From an uncultured Holophagaceae bacterium (GTDB lineage: Bacteria > Acidobacteriota > Holophagae > Holophagales > Holophagaceae): DNA of 28,578 nt. The stretch is from contig CAIYNT010000073.1 in the NCBI GenBank assembly GCA_903927605.1, positions 1 to 28,578 of the forward strand, given 5' to 3'. Of the stretch, positions 8,594 to 15,984 are shown in pieces. The number at the start of each line of letters is the position of its first letter. Position 1 is the first letter of the stretch. The translations under genes and the position numbers were made by a program. The notes below the pieces were generated by a model. That model was not told the DNA's origin. It saw only the letters and a program-made list of their open reading frames with translations, and did not search any database.

Positions 8594-8734
8594 AAGATGA
8601 CTCAGCTTACGGTCTCCAGTCCTTCACAGCAGCTCCGCTGAAACACCAGGCAAACTCGAGTTGGCGGCGTCCACTCCAGTCGGGTCCACCAAGGGGATCT
8701 CTCGGGCGCAACCGTCCGTAGAGGGGCTTCTCGT

Positions 8735-9307
8735 CTATTCGGATTGTTCAACCTTGAAGAGGGCGCGATCTGCAGACGTATCAATGTCGCGCCAGCCAGG
8801 AAGGTCGTTGCTCAGTACGCGGTGGGGCAAGCCCTCGACCAGTGCCAGCAGGGAGCGTGCTTCAGTCATTGCGAGGGCAGGGCGGAGATGGTGGGGCAGG
8901 AGACCTCCCAGCGGTTGGAGGTGACCGTCAAACGTGCCGACGACCCAATGCAGGTGCTTCGGGTCGATTCCCTGGGCGAGGGACACCCATGATCTGAGAT
9001 CCGCTGCGCACCAGCGCACCTGGTCGCAGGCGACAACCCACCACAGATCTACAACTGGCGCAGGCGCAGCGGCCCAGCGCTTGAGAGCCACAACGGGGCC
9101 CTGGCGCGGGTCGTCCAGGACTGGGAGATCCGGACGATCTACCAGCGCTTCTCCCAGCACTTGCACGGGCCCATCCGGAAAAACAGCTTGGAACACGGAG
9201 ACGAGGTAATTGCCCCAGGTGCTTCCATCTGGGTGCAGCAGGTTGTGCTTGGGGGTTCCCATGCGGGTTCCCCGGCCACCAGTGAGGAGTACCATGCCGA
9301 CGTTCAT
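8735..9307 (-). CDS. mobA: molybdenum cofactor guanylyltransferase MobA
   Basis: Transfers GMP to molybdopterin-molybdenum to make the guanine dinucleotide form of the cofactor. The N-terminal nucleotide-binding loop is VLLTGGRGTRMG with a following PK (residues 6-20). The acidic metal site would be VVACDQVRW near residue 95, and a PLGG segment follows near residue 132, as in MobA. Length (190) agrees with the family. The start codon overlaps the mobB stop (ATGA at 9304-9307), so the two are coupled. About 140 bp between its stop and mgsA hold no gene that I can see. Confidence 0.9.
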   Translation of the reverse strand: MNVGMVLLTGGRGTRMGTPKHNLLHPDGSTWGNYLVSVFQAVFPDGPVQVLGEALVDRPDLPVLDDPRQGPVVALKRWAAAPAPVVDLWWVVACDQVRWCAADLRSWVSLAQGIDPKHLHWVVGTFDGHLQPLGGLLPHHLRPALAMTEARSLLALVEGLPHRVLSNDLPGWRDIDTSADRALFKVEQSE

Positions 9308-9810
9308 CCGCCCAGGCCTGTGCGGATGAGGATGAACTCGGCCAGGGCGCCTGGATCATTCAGGTCCAGGCGAGGAACCTGCAACCCAGGCAAAGGAGTG
9401 TCGCTGGCCACGGCCACGATTTCCGGATCATGTAAGCAGAGCAGGGGTCTGCCCTCCGACTCGCGATGGATCTCGAGCTTGGGGTGGTGGTGGGTCTTGA
9501 AACCCTCGATGAGGAGCAGGTCTACGGGTGTCATGCGCTCGATGAGCGCTTCGATGGAGGGTTCGGGCTCTTCTCGGGATTCGTGCATGAGTACCCAGCG
9601 GGACGACGTGACGACCAGTACTTCCGAAGCCCCGGCTTCTCGGTGCAAGAAGGAGTCCTTGCCCGGTTTGTCCACATCGAAGCGGTGGTGGGCATGTTTC
9701 ATGGTTGAAACCTTGAGTCCCAGTCCTCTGAAGATCGGTATTAGCTCGACCACGACGCTGGTCTTCCCGCTTCCGCTCCAGCCGACGATTCCCATGACTT
9801 TCATATCCAC
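9304..9810 (-). CDS. mobB: molybdopterin-guanine dinucleotide biosynthesis protein MobB
   Basis: GTP-binding partner of MobA in cofactor maturation. The Walker A loop GWSGSGKTS spans residues 10-18; KHAHHRFDVDKPGKDSFLHREAGA is the family signature with conserved His and Asp; LLLIEGFK holds the Walker B-like Glu. Length (168) is normal. First gene of the mobB-mobA pair, with a 53-bp gap to the divergent acetyltransferase gene. Its presence implies molybdoenzymes elsewhere in the genome; the purine-type cluster at the right end of the window often goes with a molybdenum hydroxylase. Confidence 0.92.
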   Translation of the reverse strand: MDMKVMGIVGWSGSGKTSVVVELIPIFRGLGLKVSTMKHAHHRFDVDKPGKDSFLHREAGASEVLVVTSSRWVLMHESREEPEPSIEALIERMTPVDLLLIEGFKTHHHPKLEIHRESEGRPLLCLHDPEIVAVASDTPLPGLQVPRLDLNDPGALAEFILIRTGLGG

Positions 9811-9863
9811 GTCCTTCGCGAACTAGACTGATCCTAGTGTGCCCCACTGTTTCAGGAGCTGTC

Positions 9864-10367
9864 ATGCAGGTGCGCCAAGGCAAAATCGAGGATGTGGTTG
9901 CGGTGCTAGCGCTGGTTCGCCGCGTGGTTCCATTGATGAGGGCGAACGGGAACCTCCAGTGGGACGCGAATTACCCGAACGCTGGAGTTTTTGAGCGGGA
10001 TGTGGATCAAGCGCAGTTGTGGGTTGCGGAGGATGAAGGGCAGATTGCGGGGGTTGCTGCGATCACCACGGACCAGGAACCCGAATATGCCGATGTCGGA
10101 TGGGATACGTCAGAACCAGCCGTGGTGGTGCATCGTCTGGCCGTCGATCCCGCCTTTCATGGGAAGGGCATCGCGATGGCCCTGATGCTCCAGGCGGAGG
10201 TCGTGGCGCGTGGGCGCGGGATCGCCGCACTGCGAGTGGATACGAATACGCAAAACGAAGCTACCCAGAGACTATTCCCGAAGCTGGGATATTCACTGGC
10301 CGGTGAGATCGGTCTCGGCTTCCGGCCTGGCTTACGATTTTGCTGTTATGAGAAACGACTGTCTTAG
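9864..10367 (+). CDS. GNAT family N-acetyltransferase
   Basis: 167-residue acetyl-CoA-dependent acetyltransferase of the GNAT fold. The core strand and acetyl-CoA loop are visible in VVVHRLAVDPAFHGKGIAMALM (about residues 90-111), with Q/RxxGxG/A in the form FHGKGIA; ALRVDTNTQNEATQRLFPKLGYSLAGE is the C-terminal half. The start at 9864 has AGGAG five bases upstream; a GTG at 9837 is in frame but has no site. The acetylated substrate cannot be predicted. Single gene, divergent from mobBA. Confidence 0.88.
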   Translation: MQVRQGKIEDVVAVLALVRRVVPLMRANGNLQWDANYPNAGVFERDVDQAQLWVAEDEGQIAGVAAITTDQEPEYADVGWDTSEPAVVVHRLAVDPAFHGKGIAMALMLQAEVVARGRGIAALRVDTNTQNEATQRLFPKLGYSLAGEIGLGFRPGLRFCCYEKRLS

Positions 10368-10429
10368 CAACAAGGATGGTTCGTGGCCCTCCATGAGACG
10401 CAAAAAGTGACCCGTTCCTTCCCTGGGGT

Positions 10430-11032
10430 TCAGCCCAGCACCTTGGCCATCAGGTCCGAATGCAGGTTCCAGCGGAGGAAGCCCGCCAGGCCGTAGAGGA
10501 TGCCGACGCAGGCGAAGGCGCAGGCCACCCCGAAGAGCCAGCGTTTCTTGGTGAGGGCCGTGACGCCGGCCAGGGCTATCGCCACGCTCAGGCAGGCCTC
10601 CGCCAGGTCGAACTGGTCGTCGTGAACATTCATGGCGTCGTAATCTTTGGCCGCCTGTTCCGCCGCGGCCTTGATCTGGACCTTTTCCTTCTCGTAGGTC
10701 CTCGCGGTGGCCTCCTGGGCTGAGATGCGGGCTTCCAGCTTGGCGCGGAGCTCGGGTTTTAGGCCGGGATTCAGCTCGAGTTGCACCTTCAGCATGTCGG
10801 CGGAGTTCTCAGCGATGTGCTGTTTGGTGCCCTTGCTCTGGTAATAGGCCCACTGGTCGATGGCCTTGGCCTGGGACTGCTGCATGGCCTGGACGACATT
10901 CCCGTCCTTCACGTTGCACAGGGCCATGAAGGTGGCGACCACGGCCACGAAGAGGGCGATATAGCCGTTCAGTCGGCTCTCCTCTGCACGCTCCTGCACA
11001 TCGTCCTGGATCTTGTCGAGGGCTTCGGCCAT
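10430..11032 (-). CDS. DUF4337 family membrane protein
   Basis: 200-residue protein resembling DUF4337 (PF14235). It begins with a charged amphipathic segment (ALDKIQDDVQERAEE) and a membrane helix (GYIALFVAVVATFMAL, about residues 22-38), then has a long helical, Lys/Glu/Ala-rich region likely to be a coiled coil outside the membrane, and two C-terminal membrane helices (about 140-160 and 165-185). The role of the family is unknown. The ATG at 11032 has GGAGG five bases before it; a longer frame from 11092 has no such site. Monocistronic. Confidence 0.82.
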   Translation of the reverse strand: MAEALDKIQDDVQERAEESRLNGYIALFVAVVATFMALCNVKDGNVVQAMQQSQAKAIDQWAYYQSKGTKQHIAENSADMLKVQLELNPGLKPELRAKLEARISAQEATARTYEKEKVQIKAAAEQAAKDYDAMNVHDDQFDLAEACLSVAIALAGVTALTKKRWLFGVACAFACVGILYGLAGFLRWNLHSDLMAKVLG

Positions 11033-11340
11033 GGGATCCTCCCCATCGCACAGTCTATCGAGAGCCGTCTGCTCAGGGGCGTGTGTCCCCACTGGGCATT
11101 GGGATGGGGGTGGACCATGTACGGCCGTTTAGGGCCCGCGACCCCATGAGGGTCAGTGCCAGGAGGCGCAACTCCTTCATAACTCCGAGAGGGTCTGACT
11201 CGCCGAGAGGTGCCACGTTCCACTCGAGATATATGCCAGAACGGCGCCTTCAATGTTGCCGGGCCTCCACGGAAGCTCACGGTTCATTCCGCCAGGACGG
11301 TTCCTGAGTGGGGAATGGATGGGATCAGGACGCCTTGTTC
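11033..11340. other. intergenic stretch without a recognisable gene
   Basis: Between the divergent DUF4337 gene and the regulatory region of the outer-membrane barrel gene. Open frames here are short, lack ribosome binding sites and have no protein-like composition. I see no RNA gene or repeat. Confidence 0.5.
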
Positions 11341-11356
11341 AATGTGAAAGAGGCGT

Positions 11357-11373
11357 TCCTTCGTACTGATGGA
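11357..11373 (+). promoter_or_regulatory. palindromic upstream activator-type site
   Basis: TCCTTCGTACTGATGGA. Its arms TCCTTC and GATGGA are near-inverted repeats. The same 17-mer, with two substitutions or fewer, occurs at 13102 and 13124 ahead of another gene. It is centred 97 bp upstream of the predicted sigma-54 start at about 11462. A degenerate copy (10 of 17) lies 22 bp upstream at 11335-11351. Confidence 0.6.
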
Positions 11374-11435
11374 CCCCTTCCTGATCATGATTGGTTGTAT
11401 TTGTATTAAAAATTGAAATAAAATGACTTAATAAA

Positions 11436-11452
11436 TGGACTTTAAATTGCTT
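11436..11452 (+). promoter_or_regulatory. sigma-54 type -24/-12 promoter
   Basis: TGGACTTTAAATTGCTT: GG at 11437-11438 and GC at 11449-11450 are 12 bp apart as sigma-54 requires, and the -12 part TTGCTT is perfect; the CACG after the -24 GG is not conserved. A 40-nt AT-rich tract lies directly upstream. The predicted start is at about 11462, giving a 62-nt leader. Confidence 0.55.
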
Positions 11453-11523
11453 ATGAAGTGGGCATGGCGGGCGGCAATCTGCCCTCGTCCCCTCTCACTG
11501 AGCCGGAATTCTACGGAGTCCTT

Positions 11524-12147
11524 ATGAAGTTTTGCGTCATTGTCCCTATTGCCTTGGCCCTATCCCTTCCCCTGTCGGCCCAGACTGCCAGTGGCCCCAC
11601 CTTTGGATTTTCGGCTCAGCTCAATGCGCCTCTCGGAAACCTGAAAGAGGACACGGATAAGACCCTCGGTGCCGGTGCCAGCTTTCTGGTCCAGTGGAAT
11701 TTCCCCGGTGGCCACGCCATCCGGCCCCGCCTTGACCTGAACGTGTTCAGTGTCTCGACCTATGAACCCAGCCACAGCAACTACCGGGAGTCCCGGGACC
11801 TGAGCGCCGTGGGCCTCGGCGTGGATTACCTCTACTACTTGAATGGCACGCCGAAGGGTTTGTACTTCACAGGTGGCGCGGGAGTCACCCGCTGGGATCT
11901 CTCGTACACCACCAGCGACCGGGTGGGGAACGGCTTCTCTTCCAGCTATGACCGATCCAAGAACACCAACAGCTTCAGCTTGGCTGCCGGCCTGGGCTGG
12001 CAGTTCACGCGCGTCATCGGCTGTGAGGCCCGCTTTGTTCATGCCCCGTACAAGGCCTTCGATTTGAACAACCCGACTTCCACGACCCGCACAGATGTAA
12101 ATCGGGACGGGGACTTCCTGCAGTTCGCCGCCACCTTCCGTTGGTGA
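11524..12147 (+). CDS. outer-membrane beta-barrel protein
   Basis: 207-residue small outer-membrane protein of the OMP_b-brl type. Residues 1-20 are a signal peptide ending ALSLPLSAQ. The mature part alternates amphipathic strands with Gly/Asn/Ser turns (GFSAQLNAPLGN, LGVDYLYYLNG, LYFTGGAGVTRWDL, SFSLAAGLGWQF) and ends with the aromatic signature LQFAATFRW, as expected for an eight-strand barrel. The start at 11524 has GGAG five bases before it; a longer frame from 11458 would displace the signal peptide. Its upstream region carries a sigma-54 type promoter and an activator-type palindrome shared with the gene at 13277, so it is probably induced by a specific signal. No ligand or enzymatic function is evident. 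Confidence 0.85.
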   Translation: MKFCVIVPIALALSLPLSAQTASGPTFGFSAQLNAPLGNLKEDTDKTLGAGASFLVQWNFPGGHAIRPRLDLNVFSVSTYEPSHSNYRESRDLSAVGLGVDYLYYLNGTPKGLYFTGGAGVTRWDLSYTTSDRVGNGFSSSYDRSKNTNSFSLAAGLGWQFTRVIGCEARFVHAPYKAFDLNNPTSTTRTDVNRDGDFLQFAATFRW

Positions 12148-12177
12148 TCTGCCCAATTCCTTAACCACGAGACTGTC

Positions 12178-12402
12178 ATGGAAACCAAGACGCTCACGCG
12201 GGAAGAAATCGCCCTATCGATTCTCAATGGAATCGTCGGGTTCCGGATTTTTGGTAAAGGGAGGAGAGGGGCCCTTGACTCCTTCTCCTATTCTGAAACT
12301 GACGAAAAGAGGCGGCCGAAAAAGATGGCCACCGAGTCTGCAAGGCGGCTTTTCAACTGGCTGACCTGTTCATCCAGGAGCGGGACAAGGCCTAGCCAGC
12401 AA
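12178..12402 (+). pseudogene. probable frameshifted small gene
   Basis: The first frame reads METKTLTREEIALSILNGIVG, a plausible protein start, but its later part is unusual in composition. A second frame overlapping the end reads AAEKDGHRVCKAAFQLADLFIQERDKA and stops at 12402; this looks like the helical end of a small protein. A TGA closes that second frame just before the Arg-Lys codons, so joining both halves needs a frame change between about 12240 and 12315. I read it as a decayed or mis-sequenced gene of about 70 residues. The start has only a weak GAGA element. Alternatively neither part is coding. Confidence 0.35.
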
Positions 12403-12457
12403 CTTCTGGCATCGGCCCGCACTTGATCCGAGGATCAGGATCAGGTGCGGTTGCTGG
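12396..12457 (+). terminator. large imperfect hairpin before the MarC-like gene
   Basis: CCGCACTTGATCC (12417-12429) pairs with GGATCAGGTGCGG (12438-12450) with one G-U pair and an 8-base loop. An outer CCAGCAA/TTGCTGG pair (12396-12402 with 12451-12457) encloses it. There is no T run. It probably ends or insulates the upstream transcription unit. Confidence 0.45.
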
Positions 12458-12574
12458 GGCATCGATCGGTTGTCCTGCTTCCGTGCCCGCTCCCAGGGCA
12501 GGCAGGAAGCGGCGTCCTTTCGCACCGCCCAGACACGATTGATGAACCCATCCTGTTGCTGAAGTGGAGGCCGA

Positions 12575-13033
12575 GTGGCGGTTTTTGTGCCCTTCCTGAA
12601 ATCAGTGGTCCTCATACCACTGACCCTGCTGCCCATCATCAACCCTCTCAGCGGGATGCCGGTTTTCACGTCCCAGGCAGGCCACAACCCGACGGTGGTG
12701 CGGAGGATGGCGCGCCAGATCGCGATCAACTGTTGGTTCATCCTCGTCGCATCCATCCTGATCGGCCATTATCTGCTGGATTTTTTTGGAATCTCCCTGG
12801 CCATTGTGCGCATTGGCGGTGGGTTACTGGTGGCCGCCTCAGGTTGGCGCATGCTGAGCAATACCGAGGGCGACGATGCGTTGATGGGCGACGAATTCGG
12901 CAACGAGATGGAGAGCGCCTTCCGGGATGACCTGAAGGATTCCAATGAGGTCGACCTCGCGAAGTGGAAACGGCGCTCGCAGGGGCAAAAGCTCAAGGAG
13001 TGGCTTGCCAGGCTCCTGTCCTACTGGCTCTAG
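12575..13033 (+). CDS. half-length MarC family membrane protein
   Basis: MarC (UPF0056) proteins are inner-membrane proteins of about 200-220 residues with six membrane helices in two repeats; their role is unsettled. This 152-residue protein has only the first repeat: helices at about 7-31 (with the hallmark NPLSGMPVF), 49-71 and 73-94 (ISLAIVRIGGGLLVAASGWRML). The rest is a charged, acidic-then-basic tail (about 95-152) in place of the second repeat. GTG start with GGAGG four bases before it. The tail is open and protein-like, so this could be a genuine short form rather than decay; no second half is found downstream. Confidence 0.7.
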   Translation: MAVFVPFLKSVVLIPLTLLPIINPLSGMPVFTSQAGHNPTVVRRMARQIAINCWFILVASILIGHYLLDFFGISLAIVRIGGGLLVAASGWRMLSNTEGDDALMGDEFGNEMESAFRDDLKDSNEVDLAKWKRRSQGQKLKEWLARLLSYWL

Positions 13034-13101
13034 CCCTTGCGGACTGGAGGATTCATGTCGGCATATTCTTCACCTGACCGGTGAAAAACACGATATCCCA
13101 G

Positions 13102-13140
13102 TCCATCGAACTGATGGATGGGGTCCTTCGAGCTGATGGA
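13102..13140 (+). promoter_or_regulatory. tandem palindromic activator-type sites
   Basis: TCCATCGAACTGATGGA (13102-13118) and TCCTTCGAGCTGATGGA (13124-13140) differ at two positions and are exactly 22 bp apart, two helical turns. Each is a near palindrome; the first has perfect TCCATC/GATGGA arms. The centres lie 120 and 98 bp upstream of the predicted start at about 13230. The site at 11357 is the same motif at the same distance from its promoter. Confidence 0.65.
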
Positions 13141-13202
13141 AAGCATCCCCTTGATGGGGAAATTGGTACTAACTAAATCATTATAAAATAATTACTTACA
13201 AC

Positions 13203-13219
13203 TTGGCATGGAATACGCT
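13203..13219 (+). promoter_or_regulatory. sigma-54 type -24/-12 promoter
   Basis: TTGGCATGGAATACGCT: GG at 13205-13206 and GC at 13217-13218, 12 bp apart. TTGGCATG is close to the -24 consensus TTGGCACG. An AT-rich tract (13161-13202) lies directly upstream. The predicted start is at about 13230, giving a leader of 47 nt. Confidence 0.6.
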
Positions 13220-13276
13220 CCATGACTCTGTCGATTCGGGACTCCGGCCTCGTCGACCTTACCGGAGGTTTCTTCC

Positions 13277-14101
13277 ATGAAGTCATTTCGACTCATCAAC
13301 CTGGGGATCCTGCCCCTGCTTCTCGAAGCCATGACTCCGGGCTTCGCTCAGCACGATCAGCGCGAACAAGAGTCGAGACGACCGAATCAGGAACAGGAAG
13401 CCAGGCCTGAAAGGCAACAGCAACAACCGAATCCTGAGCGACAACAACCCGAGCAACGACCTGAGAAACCATCGCCGCAGCCTCGGCCGGATCAACCGCG
13501 GCCTCAGGGGAAACCTGCGGGTCAGGTGGAGTCTCCGCACCTTCAACCAGCCGCTCCTGCCCGTCAGGAAGAACAGCAGCACGCCCGGGGTCAACAGGAG
13601 AAACGGCAGCAACAGACTGCCAAGACTCAACAGGAGCTGATCCAGCGACAGCCGCCGACCAAGGGCCAGCAGGGGCAACAGGAGAAACTGGCCCCACAGC
13701 AGTCCAAACGACCCGTGCAGGAGGTGCAGCGGGACTACGCGAACCAACATAGGGGGTCTTGGATCGAGCACCGCGCGCACAACTGGCAGGCTGAGCATCG
13801 CAGCTGGCAGCAGCGGGGTGGCTACACCGGCTATCGAATTCCAGATGGCCGTTACCGGAGTCAGTTCGGGTCGGGCCATCGATTCCGGATGTTCAACTTC
13901 CCCTTACTGATGGTCGGTGGGTTCCCCCGCTTCCAATACGGCGGATTGTGGTTCGGCGTCATGGACCCGTGGCCTGAATACTGGTCAGACGACTGGTATG
14001 ACAGCGATGACCTGTATGTCGAGTTCTACGGAGGTGGCTACTACCTGTGCAACCGCATGCACCCCACCGACCGGATGGCGCTCACCGTGTTCGTCAACTA
14101 G
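13277..14101 (+). CDS. exported Q/P/R-rich protein with a Tyr/Trp-rich C-terminal domain
   Basis: 274-residue protein without a named family that I can assign. Residues 1-25 look like a signal peptide (NLGILPLLLEAMTPGFAQ). Residues 26-150 are low-complexity, dominated by Gln, Pro, Glu and Arg, and probably unfolded. From about 150 the chain turns Trp/Tyr/His-rich (HRGSWIEHRAHNWQAEHRSW) and ends in a compact domain with FQYGGLWFGVMDPWPEYW, SDDWYDSDDLYVEFYGGGYYL and a final RMALTVFV. This arrangement suggests a periplasmic or surface protein with a flexible stalk. GGAGG lies eight bases before the ATG. The promoter is of sigma-54 type with tandem activator sites. The repeat-like codon use (CAG/CAA/CGA) belongs to the linker. 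Confidence 0.75.
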   Translation: MKSFRLINLGILPLLLEAMTPGFAQHDQREQESRRPNQEQEARPERQQQQPNPERQQPEQRPEKPSPQPRPDQPRPQGKPAGQVESPHLQPAAPARQEEQQHARGQQEKRQQQTAKTQQELIQRQPPTKGQQGQQEKLAPQQSKRPVQEVQRDYANQHRGSWIEHRAHNWQAEHRSWQQRGGYTGYRIPDGRYRSQFGSGHRFRMFNFPLLMVGGFPRFQYGGLWFGVMDPWPEYWSDDWYDSDDLYVEFYGGGYYLCNRMHPTDRMALTVFVN

Positions 14102-14178
14102 GCATCACCTAATCTGCCAGCCAGGAAAGCCGCCCACCTCGATCCCATCGATGCGCTCGCAAGGGATTAGGAGACGTT

Positions 14179-14850
14179 GTGAACACACCCATTGAACCCG
14201 ATCATGAACCTGGCAGTACTCCACGTGTTGCAGTCATTGTGGCCCATCCGGACGATGAGACCCTCTGGGCCGGTGGTCTGCTCCTCAGCCATCCCGAGTG
14301 GTCACCCTTCATTGTGACCCTGTGCCGTGGGGAGGATCCCGAACGGGCTCCGAAATTCTTCAAGGCCGTGGATTATTTGGGGGGAACTGGTGCCATGGGG
14401 AATCTCGACGACGGGCCCGACCAGTTCCCCCTGTCTTCCAAACATGTGGAGGACACCATCCTCTCCCTGCTGCCCGGAACGACCTTCGACATCCTACTGA
14501 CCCACGCGCCCCAGGGTGAGTACACCTGGCATCGACGGCATGGCGAAGTGTCCCGGGCGGTCCAGGAGCTATGGCGGCATGGGCAGCTTCGCGTCCGAAG
14601 CCTGTGGCAGTTTGCCTACGAAGATGGCGGTGGTGCCTATGCCCCACGACCCCAGCCGAACGCCTCCTTCCTGCTCTCCCTGCCCGGCGCGGTCTGGGCC
14701 CGGAAATACAAGCTCATCTCTGAGATCTACGGATTCGAAGAAGCCAGCTGGGAGGCCCGCGCGGTCACTCGCACCGAGGCCTTCAATTGCTTCGCTGATC
14801 CCGGAGCCATCCACCCGGTGGCCGAAAATGGCCAGACGTTGACCCCATGA
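14179..14850 (+). CDS. PIG-L family deacetylase
   Basis: Zinc-dependent N-acetylglucosamine-type deacetylase (PF02585), 223 residues. The metal motif AHPDDE lies at about residues 22-27 and the second His motif, HRRHGEV, near residue 115. Relatives deacetylate GlcNAc in GPI, mycothiol or bacillithiol precursors. GTG start with AGGAG five bases before it. It overlaps the next gene, a GT4 glycosyltransferase, by ATGA at 14847-14850. The pair recalls the deacetylase/GT4 combinations of thiol biosynthesis, but the GT here does not look like BshA or MshA, so a different glycoside is likely. Confidence 0.88.
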   Translation: MNTPIEPDHEPGSTPRVAVIVAHPDDETLWAGGLLLSHPEWSPFIVTLCRGEDPERAPKFFKAVDYLGGTGAMGNLDDGPDQFPLSSKHVEDTILSLLPGTTFDILLTHAPQGEYTWHRRHGEVSRAVQELWRHGQLRVRSLWQFAYEDGGGAYAPRPQPNASFLLSLPGAVWARKYKLISEIYGFEEASWEARAVTRTEAFNCFADPGAIHPVAENGQTLTP

Positions 14851-15983
14851 AGATCCTGGTCCTCTACACCTATCCGCCCGCTCCCGGGGGCCTGGCCACC
14901 CAGGGCGATCTGCTCTACAAGGGACTCCTGGCTATCGGCGTGGATGCCCAGGCCGCCCACCTCAAATCGGATCTCGAAAAGGAGTGGTACTACCGCTGGT
15001 TCAAGCCCGATGCGGTGGTGGGCATCGGCTTCTGGGGGGACGTGCCCGACATCGTCCTCCATCCCCAGCGCTTCGGGATGCGGGCCGTGCCCTGGATCCT
15101 GGCGGATGGCTACGTGGCGAACTACCGGGATGTCCTGGATGCGCTGCCCCTCATCCTGGTGACTTCGGATTGGGTACGGGAGACCTTTGTCAGAGACGGC
15201 GTGCGGGGGGATCGCACAGTGACCCTGCCCATCGGCTGTGATACGGATGCCTTCGTCCCCCGCAGCGCGGATGATCCCAAAGTGCTCGCCGTGAGGGATG
15301 CCCTCGGGGTCCCCCGGGACGAACGCCTGATCCTCACGGTGGGAGGCGACGCCGCCTCCAAGGGGGGCCGCGAGGTCATGACGGCGATGGCCAGCCTGGG
15401 CGACACGGTGCCTCCCTGGCGCTATGTCTGCAAGGTCTGGCCCCAGGAGCGGACCAACGTGCAGAACAAGCTCGACCTGGAGCTGGCCCAGTCCCTGGGG
15501 ATCCAGGACCGGGTGAGCTTCCAGACCCACCAGGTCTCCCGGAATCTCATGCCGTACCTGCTGGCCGCCTGCGACATCTACGCCGGCCCGTCACGGCTGG
15601 AGGGCTTTGGCATGCCCCAGGTGGAGGCCGGCGCCTGCGGGAAACCCGTCATCGGCATCCGGGCCATGGCCATGCTGGACACTCTGGTGCACGGCGAAAC
15701 GGCCTTCCTGGCCCGGGTGGCCGAGGAAATCCGGATCACCGAGACCGTGCTGGGACCGGAATCGGGATTCGAAACTGGCCATCGCGTGGTCTTCGAGAAG
15801 CCGCGCGTCTCGGATTACCGCGCCAGTCCCACGGACATCGCCGAGTATCTGAAGCTTTTGCTGAACGACGCCGAACTTCGCCGCCGGATGGGCGAGGCGG
15901 GCAGGCTGAGGGCGGTGGAACGCTACGATTACCGGCTGGTGGCCCGCCACCTGGTCGAGATCCTCAGGGAAAGGCGGGCTTGA
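14847..15983 (+). CDS. GT4 family glycosyltransferase
   Basis: 378-residue retaining glycosyltransferase of the GT-B fold. The N-terminal domain begins MKILVLYTYPPAPGGLATQGD, with the Gly-rich acceptor-side loop. The C-terminal domain has LILTVGGDAASKGGRE (about residue 155) for the sugar nucleotide and the E-x7-E pair in EGFGMPQVEAGACGKPVIG (about residue 250). There is no membrane segment. It is translationally coupled to the upstream PIG-L deacetylase and one base from the glycosidase downstream, so all three probably handle one glycoside. Donor and acceptor are unknown. Confidence 0.88.
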   Translation: MKILVLYTYPPAPGGLATQGDLLYKGLLAIGVDAQAAHLKSDLEKEWYYRWFKPDAVVGIGFWGDVPDIVLHPQRFGMRAVPWILADGYVANYRDVLDALPLILVTSDWVRETFVRDGVRGDRTVTLPIGCDTDAFVPRSADDPKVLAVRDALGVPRDERLILTVGGDAASKGGREVMTAMASLGDTVPPWRYVCKVWPQERTNVQNKLDLELAQSLGIQDRVSFQTHQVSRNLMPYLLAACDIYAGPSRLEGFGMPQVEAGACGKPVIGIRAMAMLDTLVHGETAFLARVAEEIRITETVLGPESGFETGHRVVFEKPRVSDYRASPTDIAEYLKLLLNDAELRRRMGEAGRLRAVERYDYRLVARHLVEILRERRA

Positions 15984-15984
15984 T

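Noticed and set aside
13054..13083. Nine-codon ORF with GGAGG upstream, after the MarC-like gene
   Set aside because: Too short to support as a gene; it may be a chance start behind the MarC stop.
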